10,908 nucleotides of DNA from Clostridiales bacterium (GCA_019423835.1 JAHZAR010000056.1:1-10908), one strand, 5' to 3'; shown: positions 1-7,299, numbered from the stretch's first letter. The notes: generated by a model not told the origin, from the sequence alone. Program-made: numbers and translations.

Positions 1-2736
1 GTGCTTCAGATTGTGCGGGGCGAGGAGTATCAGGAAGAATATATAGAGCTGACCGAAAAAGTAATTAAAACGGACAGCACAAGAGGTAATATCTACGACA
101 GGAACGGAAATGTGCTGGCCTACAATGAGCTGGCCTGCAACGTGACTGTACAGGACATCGGCGCCCTGGAGGACAGCAACGCCTGGAACCTCATGCTCTG
201 GGAGCTGGTGGACATACTGAACGAACACGGGGAGACGGTGGAAGGCAGCCTGGAAATCGCCGTTGATGCAGAGGGAAATGTGTCTTACACATCGGCATCC
301 GAGGCAGCCAGAAAGCGATTCCTCCGGGATTTGTACGGACTGAGGTGCGTGGACGAGCTGGATGATCCGGAAGGAGAGTATCCATCCAATGTCACGGCTG
401 AAGAACTTTTGAAAAAACAGATGGAAACCTACGCTCTCGACGAGGTGAAGGATGAGGACGGGAATCCTGCCGAGATTCCTCTCAGCACGGCTGCCCAGAT
501 CGTAAATATCCGCTATACCATGAGGTTTACCAGCTACCAGAAGTACAATGCGACGACTGTGGCAGAGAACATCAGTGATGAAACCATGGCAGACATTATG
601 GAGCACAAGGCAGATTTGCCCGGTGTGGATATTGAAGAGTCTACCATCCGCGTCTACAACGACGCCATCTACTTTGCCCCTGTCATAGGATACACGGGAA
701 AGGTTACGTCTGACGGTCTGGAGGAGCTGAAAAAACAGAGCGACGACTATGAACTGAATGACGTGGCCGGACGTACGGGAATTGAAGCGTCCATGGAGCT
801 GGATCTGAAGGGCAAGAAAGGTTCTCAGACGATCTATGTGGACAATCTGGGGAAGGTGATCGAGACTGCTAATGTGGTGGAGCCGACAGCCGGAAATGAT
901 GTATGGCTGTCCCTTGACCGCGATCTCCAGAAGGGCATATACCATATTATTGAAAAACAGCTTGCCGGCGTTCTCACGAATGTCATTGTGAATCAGGAGC
1001 CGGATGCGATCAATAATGTGGATGCTTCTGAGATTAAGCTGCCCATCAAGGATGCCTATTTCCAGCTGATCAACAACAATGTTCTCTCCTTCCAGGCCTT
1101 TGCCTCGGAGGAGGCCTCCGATACGGAGCGGCAGATAAACGCCAAGTTTGAGAGCGCGCAGGCAAGGATAGATGGGGAGCTGAGAAATGAGCTGACCAGC
1201 AGTTCGGCAGCCCCCATGAATGCACTGACAGAAGAGATGCAGTCGTATATGCAGTATATCTACACGCTCCTTTCCTCCGACTCGGAGGGCATCGTCATGA
1301 CCTCTGAGATCGACACTAAGAGCCAGGAGTATGAGGCCTGGAAAGCGGGAAATATGAGCCTTCGTGATTATCTGTACTACGGTATCGCAAGCAACTGGAT
1401 TGACACCACAAAGCTCGATATAGAGAGTCGGTATTCCAGCGCAGACGATGTGTACAGTGTTCTGGTGGAGCGCATCTTCGAGCTGCTTCAGGACAATGAG
1501 GCTTTTTCAAAGAGGATTTACCGTTACCTGATCTACAATGATGTGGTGACAGGAAGAGAGCTCTGCCTTGCCCTCTACGATCAGGGGGTTCTGGCCTACG
1601 ATGAAGCTCAGGTGGCGGCTCTCAGGCAGGGTGATTCCAATTACACCTATTCCTTTATGATGGAAAAGATAAGAAATATTGAGATCACTCCGGCTCAGCT
1701 TGCTCTCGATCCCTGCACTGCATCCTGCGTGGTGACAGATGTTCACACGGGAAAGGTACTGGCCCTTGTCACCTACCCGGGCTATGACAATAACCGGATT
1801 AACAATGTGGATTATTTTGCCCAGGTAAACAACGATCTCTCAGGTCCCCTGAGAAACAACGCCACCACAACGCTGAAGGCGCCGGGTTCCACCTTTAAGC
1901 CGATCACCGCTATTGCGGGGCTTGAGGAGGGCACGCTCAATCTTTCCGATATCATTGTGTGTGACGGAGTGTACAAGGAAATCAGCATTCCTCTTAAGTG
2001 TACAGGCCACCACGGCCCCTTAAATGTGGTGGGGGGCATCGCCAACTCCTGCAACGTATTTTTCGGAGAACTGGCTCACAGGCTTTCCACAGATGCAGCC
2101 GGAGCTTACAGGCCGGAACAGGGACTGGAGATTCTGAAAAAATATGCAGCCATGTTTGGCCTGGATCACACCTCCGGAATTGAGATTTTCGAGTCGGAGC
2201 CTCAGATCAGCGACATGGATCCGGAGCGATCCGCTATCGGTCAGGGTACCCATGCCTTTGCCAATGTACAGCTTGCCCGCTATGTGACAGCCCTGGCCAA
2301 CAGGGGAACTGTGTTTGAGCTGAGCCTTCTGTCCAAGGAGACAAGCTCAAACGGAGATCTGGTGAAGGAATTTGTACCTGAGGTTTACCGGCAGTTAGAT
2401 ATCTCCCAGGGGACCTGGGACGCAGTGTTCCAGGGAATGAGAGGAGTGGTGACAAGAAGTGCCAGGTTCCAGGATCTTCCTGTTAATATTGCAGGGAAGA
2501 CAGGTACAGCCCAGGAGGTAAGGACGAGGGGAAACCACGCATTCTTCATCTCCTTCGGGCCTTATGAGAACCCGGAGATCAGTGTGGCTGTCAATATTCC
2601 AAACGGATATACCTCAGCCAACGCAGCTCTCCTCGCCAAGTATGTGTACCGCTATTATTACGGTTACATGAGCCTGGATGAGATTATGGGTTCCGGCGCG
2701 CTGAATGCTTCCATGGAGAAGATCAACGGAGAATAG
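1..2736 (+). CDS. mrdA: Class B penicillin-binding protein 2 (peptidoglycan D,D-transpeptidase), 5' partial
   Basis: Transpeptidase that cross-links peptidoglycan at the outer face of the membrane, probably with RodA encoded downstream. The serine acyl-enzyme motif STFK is at residues 630-633 (window numbering), SCN at 683-685 and KTG at 833-835, in the correct order. The N-terminal part (about 27-290) is the class B dimerisation/pedestal domain, opening with the typical RGNIYDRNGNVLA block. The transpeptidase domain starts near VWLSLDRD (301-308). About 240 residues (roughly 326-569) are then inserted before the usual TGKVLALV strand (583-590). Cys654, Cys667, His670, His671 and Cys684 cluster around the active-site motifs. 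The frame is open at base 1 and the expected N-terminal membrane helix is missing, so the GTG at position 1 is almost certainly an internal Val codon and the gene starts upstream. The neighbours (Min genes, rodA) favour the elongation PBP2 over the sporulation paralogue SpoVD. The symbol is by analogy. Confidence 0.93.
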   Translation: MLQIVRGEEYQEEYIELTEKVIKTDSTRGNIYDRNGNVLAYNELACNVTVQDIGALEDSNAWNLMLWELVDILNEHGETVEGSLEIAVDAEGNVSYTSASEAARKRFLRDLYGLRCVDELDDPEGEYPSNVTAEELLKKQMETYALDEVKDEDGNPAEIPLSTAAQIVNIRYTMRFTSYQKYNATTVAENISDETMADIMEHKADLPGVDIEESTIRVYNDAIYFAPVIGYTGKVTSDGLEELKKQSDDYELNDVAGRTGIEASMELDLKGKKGSQTIYVDNLGKVIETANVVEPTAGNDVWLSLDRDLQKGIYHIIEKQLAGVLTNVIVNQEPDAINNVDASEIKLPIKDAYFQLINNNVLSFQAFASEEASDTERQINAKFESAQARIDGELRNELTSSSAAPMNALTEEMQSYMQYIYTLLSSDSEGIVMTSEIDTKSQEYEAWKAGNMSLRDYLYYGIASNWIDTTKLDIESRYSSADDVYSVLVERIFELLQDNEAFSKRIYRYLIYNDVVTGRELCLALYDQGVLAYDEAQVAALRQGDSNYTYSFMMEKIRNIEITPAQLALDPCTASCVVTDVHTGKVLALVTYPGYDNNRINNVDYFAQVNNDLSGPLRNNATTTLKAPGSTFKPITAIAGLEEGTLNLSDIIVCDGVYKEISIPLKCTGHHGPLNVVGGIANSCNVFFGELAHRLSTDAAGAYRPEQGLEILKKYAAMFGLDHTSGIEIFESEPQISDMDPERSAIGQGTHAFANVQLARYVTALANRGTVFELSLLSKETSSNGDLVKEFVPEVYRQLDISQGTWDAVFQGMRGVVTRSARFQDLPVNIAGKTGTAQEVRTRGNHAFFISFGPYENPEISVAVNIPNGYTSANAALLAKYVYRYYYGYMSLDEIMGSGALNASMEKINGE

Positions 2737-2738
2737 GA
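2728..2738 (+). promoter_or_regulatory. Ribosome binding site deciding the minC start
   Basis: GGAG at 2728-2731 (11 nt before the ATG at 2743) and AGGA at 2735-2738 (4 nt before it) lie over the PBP2 stop codon. The later in-frame ATGs have no usable site: purine runs abut the ATGs at 2854 and 2866 with no spacer, and nothing convincing precedes 2803. This favours initiation at 2743, coupled to PBP2 translation, although homology would place the start near 2854-2866. Confidence 0.45.
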
Positions 2739-2742
2739 TAAA

Positions 2743-3531
2743 ATGGCGACGGTTCAGCCGGACGATCGATGCGGAAGGCCGGGCCGCTGTACATCTGACA
2801 GGATGTCTGCTGCCAGACGTGAAGCTGCTGCTATCAGACGAAACAGATGGGAGATGACGGGGAGGATGCACAGTACGGTAGTGATTAAGGGAAGTCAGGC
2901 AGGTATGACTGTTATTTTAGATCCTGACGTTCCATTTGAAAGACTGTTGGAGGATATTGCAAAAAAGTTTAAAGACAGTTCCAGATTCTGGGGGGCGGTT
3001 CAGATTACTCTGACTCTGGAGGGAAGAAGACTCACGCCCAGGGAGGAGCTATCGGTGGTGCAGGCTATCACCGACAATTCCCAGATTGAGATTCTCTGCC
3101 TTCTCGATACGGACGCCAACCGGATTGCCCGCTGTGAGAAGGCTCTGACAGAGCGTCTGATGGAGCTGTCCTCCCAGACGGGCCGGTTTTACAGGGGAGA
3201 TTTAAGGAGGGGGGACGTGCTGGAGTCAGAGGCGAGCATTGTAGTGATCGGGGATGTGAATCACGGGGCCAGGGTGATCGCGAAAGGAAATATCGTTATA
3301 CTCGGCTCTCTGCATGGAAGCGCTTATGCCGGAGCTGCGGGCAATGCCTCTGCAGTGGTTATGGCTATGGAGATGATCCCGATGCAGGTGAGGATTGCCG
3401 ATTTCTCCACACGCCCGGAAGACAAAGGAAGGAGGCTGGGAAAGGGGCCTGTGATCGCCTCTGCCCAGAATGACAGTATCATTGTCAGACCAATTCGAAA
3501 AAGTTTCTTAAATTACTTAAATTTTATTTAA
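2743..3531 (+). CDS. minC: Septum site-determining protein MinC
   Basis: Inhibitor of FtsZ polymerisation that is brought to the membrane by MinD and blocks septum formation near the poles. An N-terminal FtsZ-binding MinC_N domain begins at STVVIKGSQAGMTVILD. The C-terminal beta-helical MinC_C domain, which dimerises and binds MinD, contains GDVNHGARVIAKGNIVILG and a following Leu-His-Gly turn, close to the family pattern GDVNPGAEV-A-GNIVVLG-LRG. Reading from 2743 gives 262 residues, of which about 40 precede the normal domain start. This extension is Arg-rich (for example SAARREAAAIRRNRW) and unlike standard MinC. Starts at 2854 or 2866 would give about 225 or 221 residues, nearer to the family length. 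I keep 2743 because it has the only plausible ribosome binding site and lies 6 nt after the PBP2 stop. The gene identity is firm and the start is not. Confidence 0.9.
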   Translation: MATVQPDDRCGRPGRCTSDRMSAARREAAAIRRNRWEMTGRMHSTVVIKGSQAGMTVILDPDVPFERLLEDIAKKFKDSSRFWGAVQITLTLEGRRLTPREELSVVQAITDNSQIEILCLLDTDANRIARCEKALTERLMELSSQTGRFYRGDLRRGDVLESEASIVVIGDVNHGARVIAKGNIVILGSLHGSAYAGAAGNASAVVMAMEMIPMQVRIADFSTRPEDKGRRLGKGPVIASAQNDSIIVRPIRKSFLNYLNFI

Positions 3532-3534
3532 TAC

Positions 3535-3563
3535 TGGAAACTTTGGGAATTTTGGGGTAAAAT
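3535..3563 (+). promoter_or_regulatory. Possible sigma-A promoter upstream of minD
   Basis: TGGAAA (3535-3540, 4 of 6 matches to TTGACA) is 17 nt from TAAAAT (3558-3563, 5 of 6 to TATAAT), in the AT-rich gap between minC and minD. It could give minD, minE and rodA their own transcription start. Such matches are common by chance in AT-rich DNA, so this is tentative. Confidence 0.3.
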
Positions 3564-3598
3564 AAGAATGTAAACTGAATACAGGAGGATATGAAGCC

Positions 3599-4390
3599 AT
3601 GAGTGAAGTCATTGTGATTACCTCAGGAAAAGGCGGTGTAGGCAAGACGACTACCTCCGCAAATGTGGGAACAGGACTTGCCATGCTGGGAAAGCGGGTA
3701 GTGCTGATTGATACAGATATCGGCCTTCGCAACCTCGACGTGGTGATGGGACTGGAAAACCGCATTGTCTACAATCTTGTAGATGTGGTAGAGGGCAACT
3801 GTCGGATGAAGCAGGCACTGATAAAAGACAAAAGATATCCTAACCTGTTTTTACTGCCGTCTGCCCAGACGCGGGACAAATCATCCGTGAATCCGGGACA
3901 GATGGTAAAGCTGGTCAGCTCCCTGAGAGGAGAGTTTGACTACATACTTCTTGACTGCCCGGCCGGCATTGAACAGGGCTTTAAAAATGCCGTTGCAGGA
4001 GCAGACAGGGCCATCGTGGTGACTACACCCGAGGTGTCCGCCATCCGGGATGCAGACCGGATTATCGGCCTTCTGGAGGCGGACGAGATGAAACGCATCG
4101 ATCTGGTTATCAACCGCATCCGCATGGACATGGTGCGCAGGGGCGATATGATGTCAGTGGACGATGTGATGGACATTCTCTCGGTGCCTGTGATCGGGAC
4201 AATCCCGGACGACGAGGACATTGTGATTTCTACCAACCAGGGAGAGCCCCTGGCCGGGACGAACAGCTTCGCCGGACAGGCATATTTAAACATCTGCAAG
4301 AGAATACTGGGAGAATCGGTACCATTCCTGAACTTCGACAACAGCCGGAATCTCTGGTCTAAAATTACCTGCCTGCTGAAGCGGGCGTAA
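3599..4390 (+). CDS. minD: Septum site-determining protein MinD (ATPase)
   Basis: Membrane-cycling ATPase of the Min system. In the ATP-bound dimer it binds the membrane, recruits MinC and is stimulated to hydrolyse ATP by MinE. The deviant Walker A motif KGGVGKTT is at residues 11-18, with both the signature Lys11 and Lys16. The switch-I region contains Asp38 and Asp40 (LIDTDIGLRNLD). The Walker B/switch-II block LDCPAGIEQGF has Asp119. The last dozen residues (LWSKITCLLKRA) form the expected basic amphipathic membrane-targeting helix. At 263 residues it is normal length. The start is well supported: AGGAGG at 3583-3588, 10 nt before the ATG. minE follows 14 nt later, so the two are co-translated from one mRNA. 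Confidence 0.97.
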   Translation: MSEVIVITSGKGGVGKTTTSANVGTGLAMLGKRVVLIDTDIGLRNLDVVMGLENRIVYNLVDVVEGNCRMKQALIKDKRYPNLFLLPSAQTRDKSSVNPGQMVKLVSSLRGEFDYILLDCPAGIEQGFKNAVAGADRAIVVTTPEVSAIRDADRIIGLLEADEMKRIDLVINRIRMDMVRRGDMMSVDDVMDILSVPVIGTIPDDEDIVISTNQGEPLAGTNSFAGQAYLNICKRILGESVPFLNFDNSRNLWSKITCLLKRA

Positions 4391-4404
4391 GGAGGGCTGA
4401 CCGG

Positions 4405-4686
4405 ATGATTATTTTCAGGCTGCTTGGCAGAAGCAATTCAGGTGAAATAGCGAGAAAGCGTCTGAAGCTTCTTCTGGTATCGGACCGGGCAGGCTGTTCT
4501 CCCGAGGTTTTGGAGATGATACGCACAGACCTGCTCCATGCTGTATCCAGATACATGGAAGTGAAGGAGGAGGACGTCACTGTACAGATGATGAGAACCT
4601 TGCCGGACGGTAGGAATGTTCCGGCGCTCTGCGCTACTATACCGGTTCATGACATTAATCAGAACAAGGAAACTTTTACAGCATGA
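4405..4686 (+). CDS. minE: Cell division topological specificity factor MinE
   Basis: Small regulator that stimulates MinD ATP hydrolysis and so produces the dynamic Min gradient. The protein is 93 residues long. The N-terminus MIIFRLLGRSNS resembles the membrane-targeting segment. ARKRLKLLLVSDR (about 16-28) matches the MinD-contact segment (E. coli AKERLQIIVAERR). The remainder (SPEVLEMIRTDLLHAVSRYM, then a VTVQM strand) fits the dimeric topological specificity domain. AAGGAGG overlaps the minD stop codon and sits 8 nt before the ATG. The stop codon overlaps the rodA start as ATGA (4683-4686), indicating translational coupling. Having a complete MinCDE set together with SepF in the second operon is compatible with rod-shaped Clostridia. 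Confidence 0.94.
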   Translation: MIIFRLLGRSNSGEIARKRLKLLLVSDRAGCSPEVLEMIRTDLLHAVSRYMEVKEEDVTVQMMRTLPDGRNVPALCATIPVHDINQNKETFTA

Positions 4687-5807
4687 TATTCAACTACAAC
4701 CTGAGAAATTACAATTTCCGCATCGTGCTCTATATGCTTTTTCTGAGCGTTGCGGGAATTCTGGTGCTGAAAAGCGCCAGCGGCGGGGATTCCTCGGTGG
4801 TCGGAAAGCAGATTATGGGTGTGGCTCTTTCGTTTGCAGCCTGCATAATCATTTCCTTTATCGATTACCACAGAATCTTCCGGTTTAACATTTTAATCTA
4901 TGTGGGCTGCGTGCTCCTGCTAATCGCGGTACTGATTACAGGGCATGACTCTCATGGCGCAACGCGATGGCTGAACATTTTCGGATTCACCGTTCAGCCA
5001 TCGGAATTTTTGAAAGTAGGACTGATTGTGGTTCTCTCCTGGTACACAGCCAAGAACCAGGAGAGAATCAATAAAGTGTCTGTGCTGGGGACGGCGGTGC
5101 TCCTTATGGCATTTCCCATCGGACTCGTTCTGGCTCAGCCAAACCTGTCCACCAGCATTGTTATTACGATACCGCTTATTTTTATTATCTATGCTGCCGG
5201 GCTGAGCTATAAATGGATCGGCGGGGTACTGGCGGTGGGGATTCCTGCCGGCGGGCTGTTCCTGTATCTGGCTCAGTTTGGCATTGTACCATTCCTGCAC
5301 CAATATCAGGCCCGGCGAATTCTGGCCAAGATTTTCCACGGCAGCGCCCAGTATGCGGACGCAAACCGCCAGCAGGATAAATCCATCATGGCCATCGGAT
5401 CCGGACAGCTGTGGGGCAAGGGCCTCAACAATGTGGGTGTCGGCTCTGTAAAAAGCGGAAACTTTGTGGCAGAAGATCAGACTGATTTTATCTTTGCCGT
5501 CATCGGCGAGGAGCTGGGGTTTGTGGGAAGTATGGTGATTATCACCGTGCTGGCCCTTCTGGTCTTTGAATGCCTGCTCACCGCAAGCCGTGCAAAAGAT
5601 ATGGGCGGACGTCTGGTCTGCATCGGAATTGCGGTTCTCATTGGTTTTCAGGGCTTTGCCAACATTGCTGTGGCCACGGGAATTTTCCCCAATACGGGAC
5701 TTCCGCTTCCCTTCATCAGTTCCGGTATCAGTTCGCTTTTGAGCATATTTATCGGCATGGGAATCGTATTAAACATTGGACTTCAGAGAAAAAGCAACAA
5801 TAATTAA
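4683..5807 (+). CDS. rodA: Rod-shape SEDS-family glycan polymerase RodA
   Basis: Multi-pass membrane protein of the FtsW/RodA/SpoVE (SEDS) family that polymerises lipid II into glycan strands and works with a class B PBP, here probably the PBP2 at the start of the window. It has 374 residues with about ten hydrophobic membrane segments. The motif AEDQTDFIFAVIGEELGF includes Asp268, the position of the catalytically important SEDS aspartate in the large external loop, and GATRW with the following QPSEFLKV is typical of the family. Near the C-terminus GLPLPFISSGISS replaces the more usual SYGG/SYGL form, with Ser347 at the Tyr position and Ile349 at the second Gly position. RodA is chosen over FtsW because of its place beside PBP2 and the Min genes; FtsW or SpoVE cannot be excluded by sequence alone. 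It overlaps minE by 4 nt. Confidence 0.93.
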   Translation: MIFNYNLRNYNFRIVLYMLFLSVAGILVLKSASGGDSSVVGKQIMGVALSFAACIIISFIDYHRIFRFNILIYVGCVLLLIAVLITGHDSHGATRWLNIFGFTVQPSEFLKVGLIVVLSWYTAKNQERINKVSVLGTAVLLMAFPIGLVLAQPNLSTSIVITIPLIFIIYAAGLSYKWIGGVLAVGIPAGGLFLYLAQFGIVPFLHQYQARRILAKIFHGSAQYADANRQQDKSIMAIGSGQLWGKGLNNVGVGSVKSGNFVAEDQTDFIFAVIGEELGFVGSMVIITVLALLVFECLLTASRAKDMGGRLVCIGIAVLIGFQGFANIAVATGIFPNTGLPLPFISSGISSLLSIFIGMGIVLNIGLQRKSNNN

Positions 5808-5821
5808 GGAGGTAGCTCAGT

Positions 5822-6217
5822 ATGAATATCGGGTTGGTAGCGCATGACTCCAAGAAAAAGCTGATGCAGAATTTCTGTATCGCTTACAGGGGTATTTTAA
5901 GCAGACATTCCCTTTATGCTACAGGAACAACAGGAAGGCTGATTGAGGAGGTTACAAATTTAAACGTATACAAGTATCTTCCGGGACATCTGGGAGGAAC
6001 CCAGCAGTTAAGCTCACAGATTGAGCACGATCAGATGGATCTTGTGATTTTCCTGCGTGATCCGTCCACGGCCAAATCCCATGAGCCGGATGTGAACAAT
6101 GTGGTCATGATCTGTGATATGTACAACATTCCCGTAGCCACAAACCTGGCAACAGCGGAGCTCCTGATCAAATCTCTCGAGAGAGGCGATCTGGAATGGC
6201 GCGAGATGTACAGATAA
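5822..6217 (+). CDS. mgsA: Methylglyoxal synthase family protein, catalytic Asp replaced
   Basis: Methylglyoxal synthase converts dihydroxyacetone phosphate to methylglyoxal and phosphate in the cytosol. This 131-residue protein aligns along its length with the family: AHDSKK (His8, Lys12), YATGTTG (Thr34, Thr36, Thr37), FLRDP (Asp80), SHEPDV (His87, Asp90) and IPVATNLATAE. These match E. coli His19, Lys23, Thr45, Thr47, Thr48, Asp91, His98 and Asp101. However, the E. coli segment SGPMGGDQQ is PGHLGGTQQ here. The proposed catalytic base Asp71 is therefore Thr60 (codon ACC, 5999-6001) and phosphate-contacting Ser65 is Pro54. Normal activity is doubtful; the fold and phosphate site look largely intact. 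AAGGAGG overlaps the rodA stop codon, 9 nt before the ATG, so it is the last gene of the rodA operon. The symbol reflects family, not proven function. Confidence 0.88.
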   Translation: MNIGLVAHDSKKKLMQNFCIAYRGILSRHSLYATGTTGRLIEEVTNLNVYKYLPGHLGGTQQLSSQIEHDQMDLVIFLRDPSTAKSHEPDVNNVVMICDMYNIPVATNLATAELLIKSLERGDLEWREMYR

Positions 6218-6247
6218 ATTTTTTGCGCAGACAGGTTTCTGCCAGAG

Positions 6248-6253
6248 CAGGAG
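6248..6253 (+). promoter_or_regulatory. Ribosome binding site supporting a TTG start
   Basis: CAGGAG is 9 nt upstream of TTG at 6263. The only nearby ATG (6258) is followed at once by an in-frame stop (ATG ACT TGA), so the TTG that opens the basic, hydrophobic lipoprotein signal is the best start for the carboxypeptidase gene. Confidence 0.6.
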
Positions 6254-6262
6254 TGTAATGAC

Positions 6263-7267
6263 TTGAAGTATTTATTAAAGACCGATTATAGAAAAAAAAG
6301 AGTTAGCCGTCTGCTGCTCCCCATTCTGGCCTGCAGTGCTGCTGCAGTTCTTCTGTCAGGCTGCGGGGGCAGCTCGTTAGAGGAGCCGTACTCCTTTGCC
6401 GAGAGGGCGGGAAATATGGGGGTATCGGAGGGCTCTGCCTCCCTGACCCCTCTTTTTGCCTCTGCGCTCTGTGTCGTTGACAAAGAGACAAAAGATGCAG
6501 GCACAGAACTGACTGCTGAGGCAGGAGCGCTGTTTAATATTACGGACGGAACGGTTCTATACATCAAAAATGTCTTTGAGGAACTGTATCCTGCCAGTAT
6601 TACGAAGGTGATGACTGCCATCCTGGCCATCGAAGAAGGAGAGCTTTCCGATGAAGTGACAGTAACCAGGGATGCCGTGATCACAGAAGCGGGGGCTTCC
6701 CTTGCAGGGATCAAACCAGGGGATACGCTGACGATGGAGCAGCTCCTGTATGGCCTCATGATCCCCTCGGGAAACGATGCGGCAAACGCCATAGCAGTAC
6801 ATATGTCAGGCAGCATGGAGGCCTTTGCAGAGCGCATGAATGAGAGGGCCAGGAAGCTGGGAGCCACACACACCCATTTTAAGAACCCAAATGGCCTTAC
6901 AGATCCGGAGCATTATACCACAGCTTACGATCTCTATCTGATTTTCAATGAGGCTCTCAAGCTGCCGAAATTCAGAGAGATCATCGGCGCGGATTCCTAC
7001 ACAGCGTCCTACAGGGATGCAGACGGAAACACGGTTTCAAAGACGTGGAATGTGGGAAACTGGTACCAGAAGGGGGAAGAGGAAACTCCTCAGGGTGTTA
7101 CCGTCCTGGGCGGAAAAACAGGAACCACCCAGGCTGCCGGCTACTGTCTGATTATGGCTGAGAGGGATGAGGACGGCAGGGAATATATTTCCGTTGTGCT
7201 GAAAGCTGAGAACCGTCAGGGACTCTACGATAATATGACAAATATAATTACTAAAATTGTCGATTAG
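6263..7267 (+). CDS. D-alanyl-D-alanine carboxypeptidase (peptidase S11), predicted lipoprotein
   Basis: Serine D,D-carboxypeptidase that removes the terminal D-Ala from peptidoglycan stem peptides outside the cell, which limits cross-linking. Motifs of the S11 (DacA/PBP5-like) family are complete: SITK at residues 112-115, SGN at 169-171 and KTG at 285-287. The N-terminus has a basic region (KKR), a hydrophobic stretch and a lipobox LLSGC with Cys34, so the protein is probably lipidated on the outer membrane face. At 334 residues it ends soon after the catalytic domain, without the C-terminal domain and amphipathic anchor helix of classical PBP5, so the lipid would be the anchor. It starts with TTG, 45 nt after mgsA. 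I see no terminator between them, so read-through from the shape cluster is possible. The exact dac paralogue cannot be assigned. Confidence 0.92.
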   Translation: MKYLLKTDYRKKRVSRLLLPILACSAAAVLLSGCGGSSLEEPYSFAERAGNMGVSEGSASLTPLFASALCVVDKETKDAGTELTAEAGALFNITDGTVLYIKNVFEELYPASITKVMTAILAIEEGELSDEVTVTRDAVITEAGASLAGIKPGDTLTMEQLLYGLMIPSGNDAANAIAVHMSGSMEAFAERMNERARKLGATHTHFKNPNGLTDPEHYTTAYDLYLIFNEALKLPKFREIIGADSYTASYRDADGNTVSKTWNVGNWYQKGEEETPQGVTVLGGKTGTTQAAGYCLIMAERDEDGREYISVVLKAENRQGLYDNMTNIITKIVD

Positions 7268-7270
7268 TGA

Positions 7271-7299
7271 TTGCGTTTTTTAGACATTTATACTATAAT
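7271..7299 (+). promoter_or_regulatory. Probable sigma-A promoter for the small P-loop gene
   Basis: A perfect TATAAT at 7294-7299 is 17 nt from TTGCGT (7271-7276, 3 of 6 to TTGACA), just after the carboxypeptidase stop codon and about 60 nt before the next ATG. The surrounding gap is AT-rich. The -10 element is strong and the -35 weak. Confidence 0.55.

Noticed and set aside
2803..2820. Seven-pair hairpin with CTGC loop in the PBP2-minC region as a regulatory element
   Set aside because: The stem is short, includes a wobble pair, has no T-tract, and lies in a segment that may be coding. It could easily be chance.
6227..6242. GCAGA/TCTGC hairpin between mgsA and the carboxypeptidase gene as a terminator
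   Set aside because: It has only five base pairs and the T-tract lies before the stem rather than after it on the + strand.
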